Of a stretch of 64,000 nucleotides of DNA, positions 1 to 8,179 are shown one piece after another; the first letter of the stretch is position 1; each line of letters begins with the position of its first letter. Position numbers and translations under genes: made by a program. A model generated the notes under the pieces. That model had not been told where the DNA came from, did not search any database, and saw only the letters and a program-made list of their open reading frames with translations. The stretch is taken from positions 2,170,001-2,234,000 of the forward strand of contig NZ_CP014945.1 of the NCBI RefSeq assembly GCF_001606025.1, in the 5' to 3' direction. This stretch comes from Psychrobacter alimentarius. Lineage in GTDB: Bacteria > Pseudomonadota > Gammaproteobacteria > Pseudomonadales > Moraxellaceae.

Positions 1-791
1 TATTCACTTAAAATATTAAAAATAAAATCCTCGTTCTTTTCATTAAGAATTTTTGGAGCAATACATTTGAATAAATTATTCCAAGTTACCTTTTGTTGCC
101 ACGACTTTTTTTCTATCTGTCCATTGTTTATCACATCACACTTCAGAGATATTAAAATTTCATCATCACCCTGTGCTAAATCTAACATCTCACTTTTGTT
201 CTTTTGCAATCCCTGAATTTGTTTTTCAAGCTTATTATTTTCTTGTCTAAGGTCATTCAGTTGCTTTAATAGTTCAGTATTATCAGTTGCTTGATTGCCT
301 CTAACCCATCCTACTGCGGGATAAGTTTTTATCGTCTTAGGAAGGCTAAGCGCAACTAGACCTGACAACTCTTTTGCATCGTCCCAAAACTTAACTAAAC
401 GGTTAGTAGTAACTTTTTGCCTGAATACTTGTAGTTTTTGTTGAGCTTCAGAGTCCATCTCCACTTTTTCAACAGCTAATTTTTCAGGACTACCATGTAC
501 CAATGCGATAACCTTAATATCTTTACTAATAGCGTAATCGTACTCCATTTCTGTATAACTAATACCCTCATCAGATAAACTGCCGTATCTACCACCTATG
601 ATTAGTAAGTAATAATCACTGTCATCAATTACCTTTTTGATGAATTTAAATTGCTCTTCATCCAGTGCGGGAAAAAGTTCCATTCCAGCAGGAATACAAT
701 CCATTTCCATGAGCGTCTGAATAACGTTACTTCTTTCATCTTTTAGGTCTGCAAATGTAGAACTCACAAATACCTGATATCTCTTATCCAT
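1..791 (-). CDS. DUF4062 domain protein, C-terminus beyond the window
   Basis: I translated this frame directly. It starts at ATG 789-791 and stays open to the left edge, so at least 263 codons are present and the 3' end is missing. The N-terminus ([20 protein letters not shown]) is the classic DUF4062 opening, a fold related to TIR domains. It is followed by LIIGGRYGS and a [11 protein letters not shown] segment typical of this family. A glutamine/lysine-rich coiled coil follows at about residues 165-200 ([20 protein letters not shown] style heptads). DUF4062 modules often sit at the N-terminus of STAND NTPases and other conflict proteins, but the effector or partner domain is outside the window. 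The gene is divergent from rtcB with 244 bp between the starts. The domain call is firm; the biological role is not known. Confidence 0.8.
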   Translation of the reverse strand, partial: MDKRYQVFVSSTFADLKDERSNVIQTLMEMDCIPAGMELFPALDEEQFKFIKKVIDDSDYYLLIIGGRYGSLSDEGISYTEMEYDYAISKDIKVIALVHGSPEKLAVEKVEMDSEAQQKLQVFRQKVTTNRLVKFWDDAKELSGLVALSLPKTIKTYPAVGWVRGNQATDNTELLKQLNDLRQENNKLEKQIQGLQKNKSEMLDLAQGDDEILISLKCDVINNGQIEKKSWQQKVTWNNLFKCIAPKILNEKNEDFIFNILSE

Positions 792-955
792 CTGCACTTC
801 TCCCTTAGAAAATATAATATTTTCTATAAAAATATTTTTTATTCTATTAATAATAAAATCTCTAAATTATATATGATATTCAAAAAATATTTTAAATTTA
901 TTTATTACAATAATATCAGACACTTATATAAAAAATATCTTATGTGGATAATTAT

Positions 956-971
956 TGGCACACTCTTCGCA
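956..971 (+). promoter_or_regulatory. sigma-54 promoter of rtcB
   Basis: TGGCAC (956-961), five bases, then TCGCA (967-971) differs from the consensus TGGCAC-N5-TTGCA at one position. The invariant GG and GC dinucleotides have the required spacing. It lies 65 bp upstream of the rtcB ATG. In Enterobacteria rtcBA is transcribed by sigma-54 under the CARF-containing activator RtcR, so such a promoter here is expected. No rtcR gene is visible within the window; the divergent neighbour is the DUF4062 gene instead. Confidence 0.8.
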
Positions 972-1035
972 CTATATAAAGTATAAGAAAATAAATTATT
1001 TTTATAAGCCGATATTCTAAATAAGGAACCTATTT

Positions 1036-2268
1036 ATGCAACCAATAAATCATAATGTTATTCAGGACGGTGGAACGCCAATCAGACTTTGGACAAAGGG
1101 CGTTCCTGTCGATCCAAAAGCACATGACCAGCTTATCAAAGCATCACAAATGCCGTTTGTCTATAAGTGGCTCGCGGTGATGCCTGACGTGCATGTCGGG
1201 ATTGGCGCAACTATCGGTACGGTATTGCCAACCAAAGAAGCGATTATCCCTGCGGCTGTCGGTGTCGATATTGGCTGCGGTATGATGGCAGTACAAACGA
1301 CGCTGACCGCTGATGACTTGCCTGATAATTTGCGCGGTCTGCGCACTGAGCTTGAAAAAGCCATTCCACACGGCCGTAGCAAAACTCGTGGACGCGGTTC
1401 TCGTCGTGATGTCGGTGCATGGACAAATCCTGATAATAGCGTCAAAGATAGCTGGGGTACATTGGTCGATGATTTTAATTATCTGACCCAAAAGCACCCT
1501 AAGCTTAAAAACACCAATAACCTGACTCATTTGGGAACGCTGGGTACGGGCAACCATTTTGTAGAAGTGTGCTTGGATGAGACCAATCAGGTGTGGATCA
1601 TGCTGCATTCAGGTTCGCGCGGCGTGGGCAATGCCATCGGTCGCTACTTTATTGAGTTGGCGCGTGAGGACATGCGTAAGTGGTTTATCAACTTGCCCGA
1701 TAAGGATTTGGCTTATTTCGCCGAAGGGACTGAGCACTTCGATGACTACTGGTTTGCCGTAGGCTGGGCGCAGCGTTTCGCTTTCAAAAACCGTGAAATC
1801 ATGATGGAAAAAGCAATCAAAGCTTTGCGTCAAATTGTGACGAAACCGTTTGATGCGGCAGTTAAAGCGGTGAACTGTCATCATAATTACGTCGATAAGG
1901 AAGAGCACTACGGTGAGGAAATATTTATTACTCGTAAAGGCGCGGTACGTGCTCGCGTTGGTGAATACGGTATCATCCCAGGATCAATGGGCGCAAAATC
2001 CTTTATCGTGCGCGGTAAAGGCAACGAAGAATCCTTTTGCTCTTGCTCTCATGGTGCAGGTCGCGTGATGTCACGTACTCAGGCAAAACAGGAATTTACG
2101 GTAGCCGATCAAATCGCGCAAACCGAAGGTGTGGAATGCCGTAAAGATAGCGATGTGATTGATGAGATTCCAGCGGCTTATAAGAATATTGATGATGTGA
2201 TGAACGCGCAGAGTGACTTGGTGGAAGTGGTACATACCTTGCGGCAGGTGGTTTGTGTTAAGGGTTGA
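1036..2268 (+). CDS. rtcB: RNA-splicing/repair ligase RtcB
   Basis: RtcB joins RNA ends carrying 2',3'-cyclic phosphate or 3'-phosphate to 5'-OH ends, using GTP and Mn2+. The 410 residues align along the whole length with the E. coli type (about 408 aa). It has WTKGVPV near the N-terminus, MPDVHVG, the DIGCG metal-binding motif, LGTLGTGNHF, NCHHNYV, and CSHGAGRVMSR near the C-terminus; His339 in the last motif corresponds to the guanylylated histidine. The C-terminus LRQVVCVKG is also typical. AAGGAA precedes the ATG. It is the first gene of the rtc locus, directly behind a sigma-54 promoter, and is followed by DUF4145, DIP1984 and rtcA genes. Confident call. Confidence 0.97.
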   Translation: MQPINHNVIQDGGTPIRLWTKGVPVDPKAHDQLIKASQMPFVYKWLAVMPDVHVGIGATIGTVLPTKEAIIPAAVGVDIGCGMMAVQTTLTADDLPDNLRGLRTELEKAIPHGRSKTRGRGSRRDVGAWTNPDNSVKDSWGTLVDDFNYLTQKHPKLKNTNNLTHLGTLGTGNHFVEVCLDETNQVWIMLHSGSRGVGNAIGRYFIELAREDMRKWFINLPDKDLAYFAEGTEHFDDYWFAVGWAQRFAFKNREIMMEKAIKALRQIVTKPFDAAVKAVNCHHNYVDKEEHYGEEIFITRKGAVRARVGEYGIIPGSMGAKSFIVRGKGNEESFCSCSHGAGRVMSRTQAKQEFTVADQIAQTEGVECRKDSDVIDEIPAAYKNIDDVMNAQSDLVEVVHTLRQVVCVKG

Positions 2269-2476
2269 GAAGCGTTAATAGAAGGTCTGGGAGACCTTTT
2301 TAGCTTCGCAAGAGCCAGGCTGTGCTTGGCTGATTTACTTGTTAGAAGTAATGTATGTATAGTACTGAGATAAAAAATGAATAAATTTGACGATAGAAAC
2401 ATAATTTAGAAGACAGATTAATCTAACAAAACAAATAATATATACTTTTTCAAGCTAAAAAATTGAGGGAAATAAG

Positions 2477-3184
2477 ATGAGTAAATCTTGGCAGTGTCCT
2501 TTTTGCAGTCACCACGCAATAATAGGTACAGGAAATATTAGCTCAGGTAATCTAAGTTTCGATGACGGTAATAAGTACGGTAAGTTATGCCTAAGGTTAG
2601 AAACCATTACTTGTCCAAATCCAAACTGTAGAGAGTTTACTATAGAATCCGAACTACGTGAGTTGAAAAAAACTCACCCTTCTTATGTTTTTGGAAATAC
2701 ATTAAGTAGCTGGAAATTACGCCCACAATCTTCAGCTAAACCTTTACCTAGCTATATTCCTACAGCTATAAAGGAAGATTACGAAGAAGCCTGCTTAATT
2801 TTAAATTTAAGTCCTAAGGCTTCCGCAACACTTGCTCGCCGCTGCTTGCAAGGAATGGTTAGAGATTTTTGGGAAGTTAAGCCTCAAAACTTGGCTAAAG
2901 AAATTGAATCTATCAAAGATGAAGTAGAACCGGATACTTGGGAAGCTATAGACGTAGTTAGAAAAATAGGTAATATTGGTGCTCACATGGAAAGGGATAT
3001 CGACCAGATTATTGAGGTAGACGAAAATGAAGCAGGTTTACTTATAGGTTTGATAGAAATGCTTATTGAGGAATGGTACATCAGTCGTTACAACCGTCAG
3101 CAACGCTTAGAAAACATGAAGCAACTTGGGCAAGATAAAGATATCCAGCGAAGAATGAAAGTTAAACCCGTGACCTTGGAATGA
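2477..3184 (+). CDS. DUF4145 domain protein with N-terminal zinc ribbon
   Basis: 235 aa. The N-terminus carries CPFC (about residues 8-11) and a second pair CPNPNC (about 52-57), a likely zinc ribbon. The C-terminal half (from about residue 95: IKEDYEEACLILNLSPKASA, then RRCLQGMVRDFW, then IRNIG-like KIGNIGAHMERD) is the DUF4145 helical domain. That domain is found in restriction-modification proteins, other nucleases and many stand-alone proteins of unknown role. The gene lies 208 bp after rtcB and 57 bp before the DIP1984 gene, so it probably belongs to the rtc transcript. AGGGAAATAAG precedes the start. Its job in RNA repair is unknown; it could be a recent insertion between rtcB and the DIP1984 gene. 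Confidence 0.75.
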   Translation: MSKSWQCPFCSHHAIIGTGNISSGNLSFDDGNKYGKLCLRLETITCPNPNCREFTIESELRELKKTHPSYVFGNTLSSWKLRPQSSAKPLPSYIPTAIKEDYEEACLILNLSPKASATLARRCLQGMVRDFWEVKPQNLAKEIESIKDEVEPDTWEAIDVVRKIGNIGAHMERDIDQIIEVDENEAGLLIGLIEMLIEEWYISRYNRQQRLENMKQLGQDKDIQRRMKVKPVTLE

Positions 3185-3241
3185 TAAATAACTTAGAAAA
3201 ATTAATGGTATTAAAAATTTGATGTTTGAAGGAGAACAAAA

Positions 3242-3700
3242 ATGAAACTCGCAGAAGCCCTACTTATCCGTAGCGACATGCAAAAAAAGCTGGCGCAAAT
3301 CAAAGGACGTATTCGCAGCAATATCAAAGTCCAAGAAGGCGATACGCCAAACGAAGACCCAAATGCCTTAATGATCGATGCCAGCCAAATCATTAGCGAA
3401 CTGAGCGTGTTGATTGAGCGTATCCACCGTACCAATGCCATTGCCAAGACTAATGAAGGTCAGTCGATGCTGACGCTATTGATCGAACGTGATACGTTAG
3501 AGATGCGTCACAAGCTATTGATTGAGGCGATTGAAGCCACCGACACCGAGGTTGATCGGTATAGTCCTCGCGAGATTAAATGGCATGTTATGGTTTCAGT
3601 TGCAGGATTACAAAAACAAGCCGATGATATCGCGATGAAACTGCGCAAGATTAACCTTGTCATTCAAGCCAATAACTGGCAGATTGACCTTGTTGAATAA
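3242..3700 (+). CDS. DIP1984 family protein
   Basis: 152 aa, the normal size for this family. It begins MKLAEALLIRSDMQKKLAQI and contains RIHRTNAIAKT, ERDTLEMRH and the C-terminal NWQIDLVE, which are the hallmarks of DIP1984 (septicolysin-like name in some databases, no proven activity). It is almost entirely helical and coiled-coil in appearance. A strong GGAG site lies 7-8 bases before the ATG. Genes of this family are repeatedly found next to rtcB/rtcA in Moraxellaceae and Pseudomonadaceae, so a function linked to RNA repair is likely by context, but the biochemical role is unknown. Confidence 0.85.
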   Translation: MKLAEALLIRSDMQKKLAQIKGRIRSNIKVQEGDTPNEDPNALMIDASQIISELSVLIERIHRTNAIAKTNEGQSMLTLLIERDTLEMRHKLLIEAIEATDTEVDRYSPREIKWHVMVSVAGLQKQADDIAMKLRKINLVIQANNWQIDLVE

Positions 3701-4043
3701 CTATTTTTAAATCACAATTTTAGAATTTTCTACCAGTTTACATTAGGCTGGCAGACTACCCTTTTGGAACCGACTGGGCGAGTGTCAGACCCCAAACCGC
3801 CACAGCAGGGGGTTGAAAACATACTGTAGTGGCTGCTACGCGTTGCGGGCAAACGCATTTTTTACAACTCATGCCCCGTACACGTCACTTGGCACAATGC
3901 ACCATTTAGACCTTACCACCAGACACTGACAGTCGGTTTCAATTTTATTATTCATGCGACTTGATACTTTTCGGGTCGCATTTTGTTGTCTCCTTATTAA
4001 GAACATCACGGCACAATAGCCCCAAAACATAAAGACATTTATC
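3701..4043 (+). other. 343-bp structured spacer between the DIP1984 gene and rtcA
   Basis: There is no plausible gene here. The segment contains three successive inverted repeats: TCTACCAG/CTGGCAGA (3729-3755, one mismatch in each arm), GCCAC..CAG/CTG..GTGGC (3799-3833) and GCGTT/AACGC (3840-3856). It is also more GC-rich than the other spacers of the locus. It could be a structured leader for rtcA, a processed RNA released from the transcript, or a terminator/attenuator region. Non-coding RNAs (Y RNAs, tRNA-like RNAs) occur in rtc operons of other bacteria. I see no T-loop or CCA that would make this a tRNA. Confidence 0.4.
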
Positions 4044-5144
4044 ATGCCAGCATCAACAAAAAAAGCTCTAAAAATTGACGGCAGCACAGGCGAAGGCGGT
4101 GGACAAATTATCCGTACGGCGCTGTCGTTATCGATGCTCACTGGTACGCCAATTGAAATAATCAATATTCGTGCTGGACGCGCCAAACCCGGATTGATGC
4201 GACAGCATTTAGTTTGTGTACAAGCCTCACAAGAACTATCAAATGCGGCGGTGACAGGCGCACAGTTGGGTAGTACGACGTTTAGTTTCAAGCCTAATGC
4301 TATTCAATCGGGCGATTATACTTTTGATATTGGTTCGGCTGGCAGTACCAGTCTCGTGCTACAAACGCTATTACCTGCCCTACTTTTTGCCAATACAGGT
4401 TTAGCTGCACAATCCACCGTGACTATTAAAGGTGGTACGCACAATCCCCTCGCATCGACCACAGATTTCTTAACCGGAGCATTTGTTCCGGCCCTTGCTA
4501 AGCTCGGCATGCACGTTGATCTTGAATTACAACAAGTAGGGTTTGCACCCATCGGTGGTGGAACTGTTAAAGCAACCATTACGCCTTTTTTGCGTCGTGC
4601 TAATACCTTGCCCTTTACACTTACTGAACGTGGCGAGTTGGTTAACATCGCCTTGGTCGCAAGCGTGCTCAATTTGGATTACGACATTTGCAAACGTGAG
4701 CTTGCCAGCGCGCAAGCATCATTGGTCGAATCAGGCATTGATAAGACGCTGATAACCACTCATAGTCGTAAATTACAGGGCATTGGCGAAGGCAATACGT
4801 GCTATGCGCAGGTCACTCATCAATTTGGTAAGACATCCACTCAGCAGTATCATCAAGAAATGTTTACCTTGCTCGGAGAAAAACGCAGCTCAGCAGAAAA
4901 CATGGGCAATCGCTTGGCAGGATTGGTTAAGCGCTATTTGTTTAATACCGATGCACTGGTTGATGAATATCTAACCGATCAGTTGCTCCTACCTTTAACG
5001 TTATCAGGCGGTGGTGCGTTTAGCTCGCGTATGATTAGCGGCCATACGGAGACACAAGCATGGCTGATTGAGCAATTTTTGCCTGTTGAGATTCAGTTTG
5101 ACGTATTAAACGACGATAAGACATTGGTCAAAGTCATCGCTTAA
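4044..5144 (+). CDS. rtcA: RNA 3'-terminal phosphate cyclase RtcA
   Basis: RtcA adenylylates an RNA 3'-phosphate and converts it to a 2',3'-cyclic phosphate, making ends that RtcB can use. The 366 residues contain the family signature near the N-terminus (IDGSTGEGGGQIIRTALSLS), RAGRAKPGLMRQH, GSAGSTSLVLQTLLPALL and KGGTHNPLAS. His334 in SGHTETQ is the expected nucleotidyl-accepting histidine. The length is slightly above the E. coli enzyme (about 338 aa). No strong ribosome-binding site precedes the ATG; the gene follows a 343-bp structured spacer, so it may be co-transcribed with rtcB or have its own signal there. Confidence 0.96.
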   Translation: MPASTKKALKIDGSTGEGGGQIIRTALSLSMLTGTPIEIINIRAGRAKPGLMRQHLVCVQASQELSNAAVTGAQLGSTTFSFKPNAIQSGDYTFDIGSAGSTSLVLQTLLPALLFANTGLAAQSTVTIKGGTHNPLASTTDFLTGAFVPALAKLGMHVDLELQQVGFAPIGGGTVKATITPFLRRANTLPFTLTERGELVNIALVASVLNLDYDICKRELASAQASLVESGIDKTLITTHSRKLQGIGEGNTCYAQVTHQFGKTSTQQYHQEMFTLLGEKRSSAENMGNRLAGLVKRYLFNTDALVDEYLTDQLLLPLTLSGGGAFSSRMISGHTETQAWLIEQFLPVEIQFDVLNDDKTLVKVIA

Positions 5145-5353
5145 ACTATGTAAGGCTTAAAGTCGGCATTAGCACACTGTTACTCAATTACTGCGATGCG
5201 GTGATATCATGTGTGTATGATATAAGCGATAAATTTAAGTGCCCTATATTTAAGTGTCCTATGTATGCTCAGTGATAAAAATAGGGCTTCTTTACGTCTA
5301 TCTTTATATTGTCTCCGTTTTTTACCATTTACGTATTGCTGTTGAGTATTGTC

Positions 5354-7162
5354 ATGCCTGAGTCTCGTACCAATCTGAACCCTAAACCCAAAACCAGCTC
5401 TCCTTATTGGGTTGGTTTATTGCTGCGCTATAGCACTTTTGGTGCGGCAATTTTTCTTCTATTAGCTGGTCTTTTACTGACCAATTGGTGGCTAATTGTG
5501 ATTGGCGGGTTTGGAGTGGCACTGGGTATTTATGACTTGGTTCAATCCAAGCATTCTGTTTTAACCAACTATCCTGTCGCTGGTCATATTCGTTACGTTT
5601 TGGAGGATTTTCGTCCTGAGATTCGCCAATATTTGCTAGAAGACGATAAAGAACAAGTACCGTTTTCGCGCCAGCAACGCGCACTTGTCTATCAACGCGC
5701 TAAGAATGTCAGCGACACCAATGCCTTTGGTACGCTAGACAATTTATACACGCATGGTAAAGAATGGTTTTTACAGTCAACCGTCAGTCAGCCTTTAGAA
5801 AATAAGGATTTTCGTATCATGGTTGGCGGTGAGCGTTGTCAGCAGCCACATGATATGTCGGTCTTTAATATCTCAGCGATGAGTTTTGGGAGCTTATCAG
5901 CCAACGCCATTATGGCGCTCAATCAAGGCGCAAAAATTGGTGGATTTACCCATGATACTGGTGAAGGTGCCATTAGCCCTTACCATCGCAAGTTTGGCGG
6001 TGATTTGATTTGGGAGCTAGGCACAGGATATTTTGGTTGCCGTGACGACAATGGTAACTTTGATCCAAAATCCTTTGCTGAAAAAGCGGCTGATCCGCAA
6101 GTCAAGATGATCGAAATCAAAATGTCACAAGGTGCCAAACCTGGCAAAGGTGGCGTACTACCTGCAGAAAAAATCACTCAAGAGATTGCAGATACTCGTC
6201 AAGTACCGACTGGTCAAGATTGTATCTCACCCTCCTCGCACACCGCTTTTAGCACCCCACGTGAGCTCGTCGCCTTTTGGCAGCAGCTACGTGACTTGTC
6301 TGGTGGTAAGCCTGTTGGTTTTAAGCTGTGCGTGGGTCAACCTTGGCAGTTTATGGCAATTGTCAAAGCCATGATAGAGACGGACAACTACCCTGACTTT
6401 ATTGTCATTGATGGTGCAGAAGGCGGTACTGGCGCCGCCCCCGTTGAGTTTATGGATAACGTCGGCATGCCAATGGTTGAAGGGTTTTTGTTGGTACACA
6501 ATACGTTAGTTGGTGCCGGCATTCGTGACAAAATCAAACTTGGCGTGAGTGGTAAAATCGTCTCTGGCTTTGATATCGCTCGTATGATTGCACTGGGTGC
6601 GGACTGGTGTAACTCAGCGCGCGGCTTTATGTTCGCAGTAGGCTGTATTCAGTCGCGCTCTTGTCACACCAATACCTGTCCAACAGGCGTTGCCACTCAA
6701 GACCCCTATCGCCAAAAGGCGCTGGATGTACCAAGTAAAGCCGAACGTGTTGCAAGTTTTCATAAAAACACGCTAAAATCGCTTGCCAGTATCGTCGGCG
6801 CAGTCGGTCTACAGCACCCAAGTCAGTTGCAGCCTTATCATATTGCCCGCCGTTTGGATGATGGACAGATCAAGCTATTATCAAAGTATTTTTATTTTAC
6901 AGACAAAGATGCCCTACTCGATCATAGCGCGCGTGCAGATGTATTCAACCAGATGTGGGTCATGGCAAGTCCTGATAGTTTCCTAGCCAATAACGATGCG
7001 CTTATTGCTTACAATAAAGACTCACGAGACAAGGGAAAAGAAACCAGTGCACCGACAGAGCGAAGCATTGCTACTGGTAACTTCGAAAATATCGTCGATG
7101 GTGGCAGACTGATCGGTAATGTCAACAATACTTTTCGAGAGTTTCCACCTAACAATGATTAA
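5354..7162 (+). CDS. FMN-binding glutamate synthase family protein, membrane-anchored
   Basis: 602 aa from ATG 5354; a TTG 45 bases upstream would add 15 residues but has no ribosome-binding site. Two hydrophobic segments at about residues 22-65 (YSTFGAAIFLLLAGLLL, WWLIVIGGFGVALG) anchor it in the membrane. The remainder is the FMN/TIM-barrel central domain of glutamate synthase: SAMSFGSLSANAI, HDTGEGAISPYH, MSQGAKPGKGG, IDGAEGGTGAAP, VSGKIVSG, and a CIQSRSCHTNTCPTGVA cysteine cluster that in GltB binds the 3Fe-4S centre. There is no glutaminase domain, so this is not GltB itself. The natural electron donor and product are unknown. It is a single gene with its own upstream region. Confidence 0.85.
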   Translation: MPESRTNLNPKPKTSSPYWVGLLLRYSTFGAAIFLLLAGLLLTNWWLIVIGGFGVALGIYDLVQSKHSVLTNYPVAGHIRYVLEDFRPEIRQYLLEDDKEQVPFSRQQRALVYQRAKNVSDTNAFGTLDNLYTHGKEWFLQSTVSQPLENKDFRIMVGGERCQQPHDMSVFNISAMSFGSLSANAIMALNQGAKIGGFTHDTGEGAISPYHRKFGGDLIWELGTGYFGCRDDNGNFDPKSFAEKAADPQVKMIEIKMSQGAKPGKGGVLPAEKITQEIADTRQVPTGQDCISPSSHTAFSTPRELVAFWQQLRDLSGGKPVGFKLCVGQPWQFMAIVKAMIETDNYPDFIVIDGAEGGTGAAPVEFMDNVGMPMVEGFLLVHNTLVGAGIRDKIKLGVSGKIVSGFDIARMIALGADWCNSARGFMFAVGCIQSRSCHTNTCPTGVATQDPYRQKALDVPSKAERVASFHKNTLKSLASIVGAVGLQHPSQLQPYHIARRLDDGQIKLLSKYFYFTDKDALLDHSARADVFNQMWVMASPDSFLANNDALIAYNKDSRDKGKETSAPTERSIATGNFENIVDGGRLIGNVNNTFREFPPNND

Positions 7163-7265
7163 AAATGATGACGAAACAGTGATCGAGAAGTAATGACTCA
7201 ACGATGATAAAACGTGATTACTGATCGTTCATTCTATTCTACCTATTACAAAAGATTTTTTATTG

Positions 7266-8096
7266 ATGCCAAGTTTCACCCTTACCTCATCTCGTCCTAC
7301 TTTGTCTTTAGCTGTCATTGCTCTACTCTCATTTAGTATTAGTGCTTGCCAGCAGACAAGTACTGATGCCCCAAACAGTGATACAAAAAACTGGGCATGT
7401 GAGTCACAAGATACTCCTTTCGCCTATGACGCCTGTCATATCCAAGCTGATGCTTTGACCAACGGCGATTACTCATTGCAGTTGTTTTGGCAGCAGCCAA
7501 ATAGTAACGAGCCTTTGCTTACTTTTGATACATTACTGACGACGTTATCCGCCGATCAAACGCTTAGCTTTGCTGCCAATGCGGGTATGTATAACGAAAA
7601 ATTTGCACCAATTGGCTATACTGTCATCGAAGGCGAAGAAAAGCGTGCCTTAAACCTCAAAGAAGGCGGCGGCAATTTTCATTTATTGCCGAATGGTGTG
7701 CTGTGGTGGAACCAGTCTGGTGAAGTACACATTACGGAAAGCCAAGCCTTTGATAAGCAGCTTAAAAACGACGAAGCAAAGCCGTGGTATGCAACGCAAT
7801 CTGGCCCAATGCTGGTCATCAATGATAAAATACACCCACAATTTGATCCTAATAGCACCTCACTTAAAATTCGTAATGGTGTAGGCATTTGCAGCGATGG
7901 CAGTATCCAATTCGTTAATACAAAAGCGCCTGTCACGTTTTATCAGTTTGCAACGCTATTCAAAGACGAGCTGCATTGCCCCAATGCCCTGTTTTTGGAT
8001 GGCGGTATTGCCTCAGCATTGTACGCGCCTAGTATTGATGAAGAGGACAAAAAAGAGATGGGTGTAATGATCGGCGTGGTAGCGCCTAAAGACTAA
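7266..8096 (+). CDS. phosphodiester glycosidase (NAGPA/DUF2233) lipoprotein
   Basis: 276 aa from ATG 7266; a TTG directly before it is less likely. An N-terminal signal ends in a lipobox (FSISAC, Cys about residue 28), so the protein is probably an outer-membrane or periplasmic lipoprotein. The mature part is the NAGPA domain: FAANAGMY, APIGYTVIEG, GGGNFHLLPNGVLWW, ATQSGPMLVIN, RNGVGI, and the terminal LFLDGGIASALYAP. Members hydrolyse phosphodiester-linked sugars; the substrate here is unknown. A strong bidirectional terminator lies 17 bases past the stop, separating it from the convergent VWA gene. Confidence 0.85.
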   Translation: MPSFTLTSSRPTLSLAVIALLSFSISACQQTSTDAPNSDTKNWACESQDTPFAYDACHIQADALTNGDYSLQLFWQQPNSNEPLLTFDTLLTTLSADQTLSFAANAGMYNEKFAPIGYTVIEGEEKRALNLKEGGGNFHLLPNGVLWWNQSGEVHITESQAFDKQLKNDEAKPWYATQSGPMLVINDKIHPQFDPNSTSLKIRNGVGICSDGSIQFVNTKAPVTFYQFATLFKDELHCPNALFLDGGIASALYAPSIDEEDKKEMGVMIGVVAPKD

Positions 8097-8113
8097 TATC
8101 GTTTAAATTCAAG

Positions 8114-8151
8114 AAAAAAGCACTTAACATGATTTCTGTTAAGTGCTTTTT
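8114..8151. terminator. bidirectional rho-independent terminator
   Basis: The hairpin AGCACTTAACA / TGTTAAGTGCT has A-runs on the left and T-runs on the right, so it can work in both directions. It sits between the convergent glycosidase and VWA genes. Confidence 0.9.
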
Positions 8152-8179
8152 GTTGACTGGTGCAAACGTTTGAGTGGTG

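Noticed and set aside
3890..3905. A second TGGCAC resembling a sigma-54 -24 element before rtcA
   Set aside because: There is no GC at the -12 position at the right spacing, so it does not form a promoter.
3701..4043. tRNA or Y-RNA gene before rtcA
   Set aside because: Hairpins are present, but no T-loop, D-arm or CCA pattern could be fitted, so I keep it only as a structured spacer.
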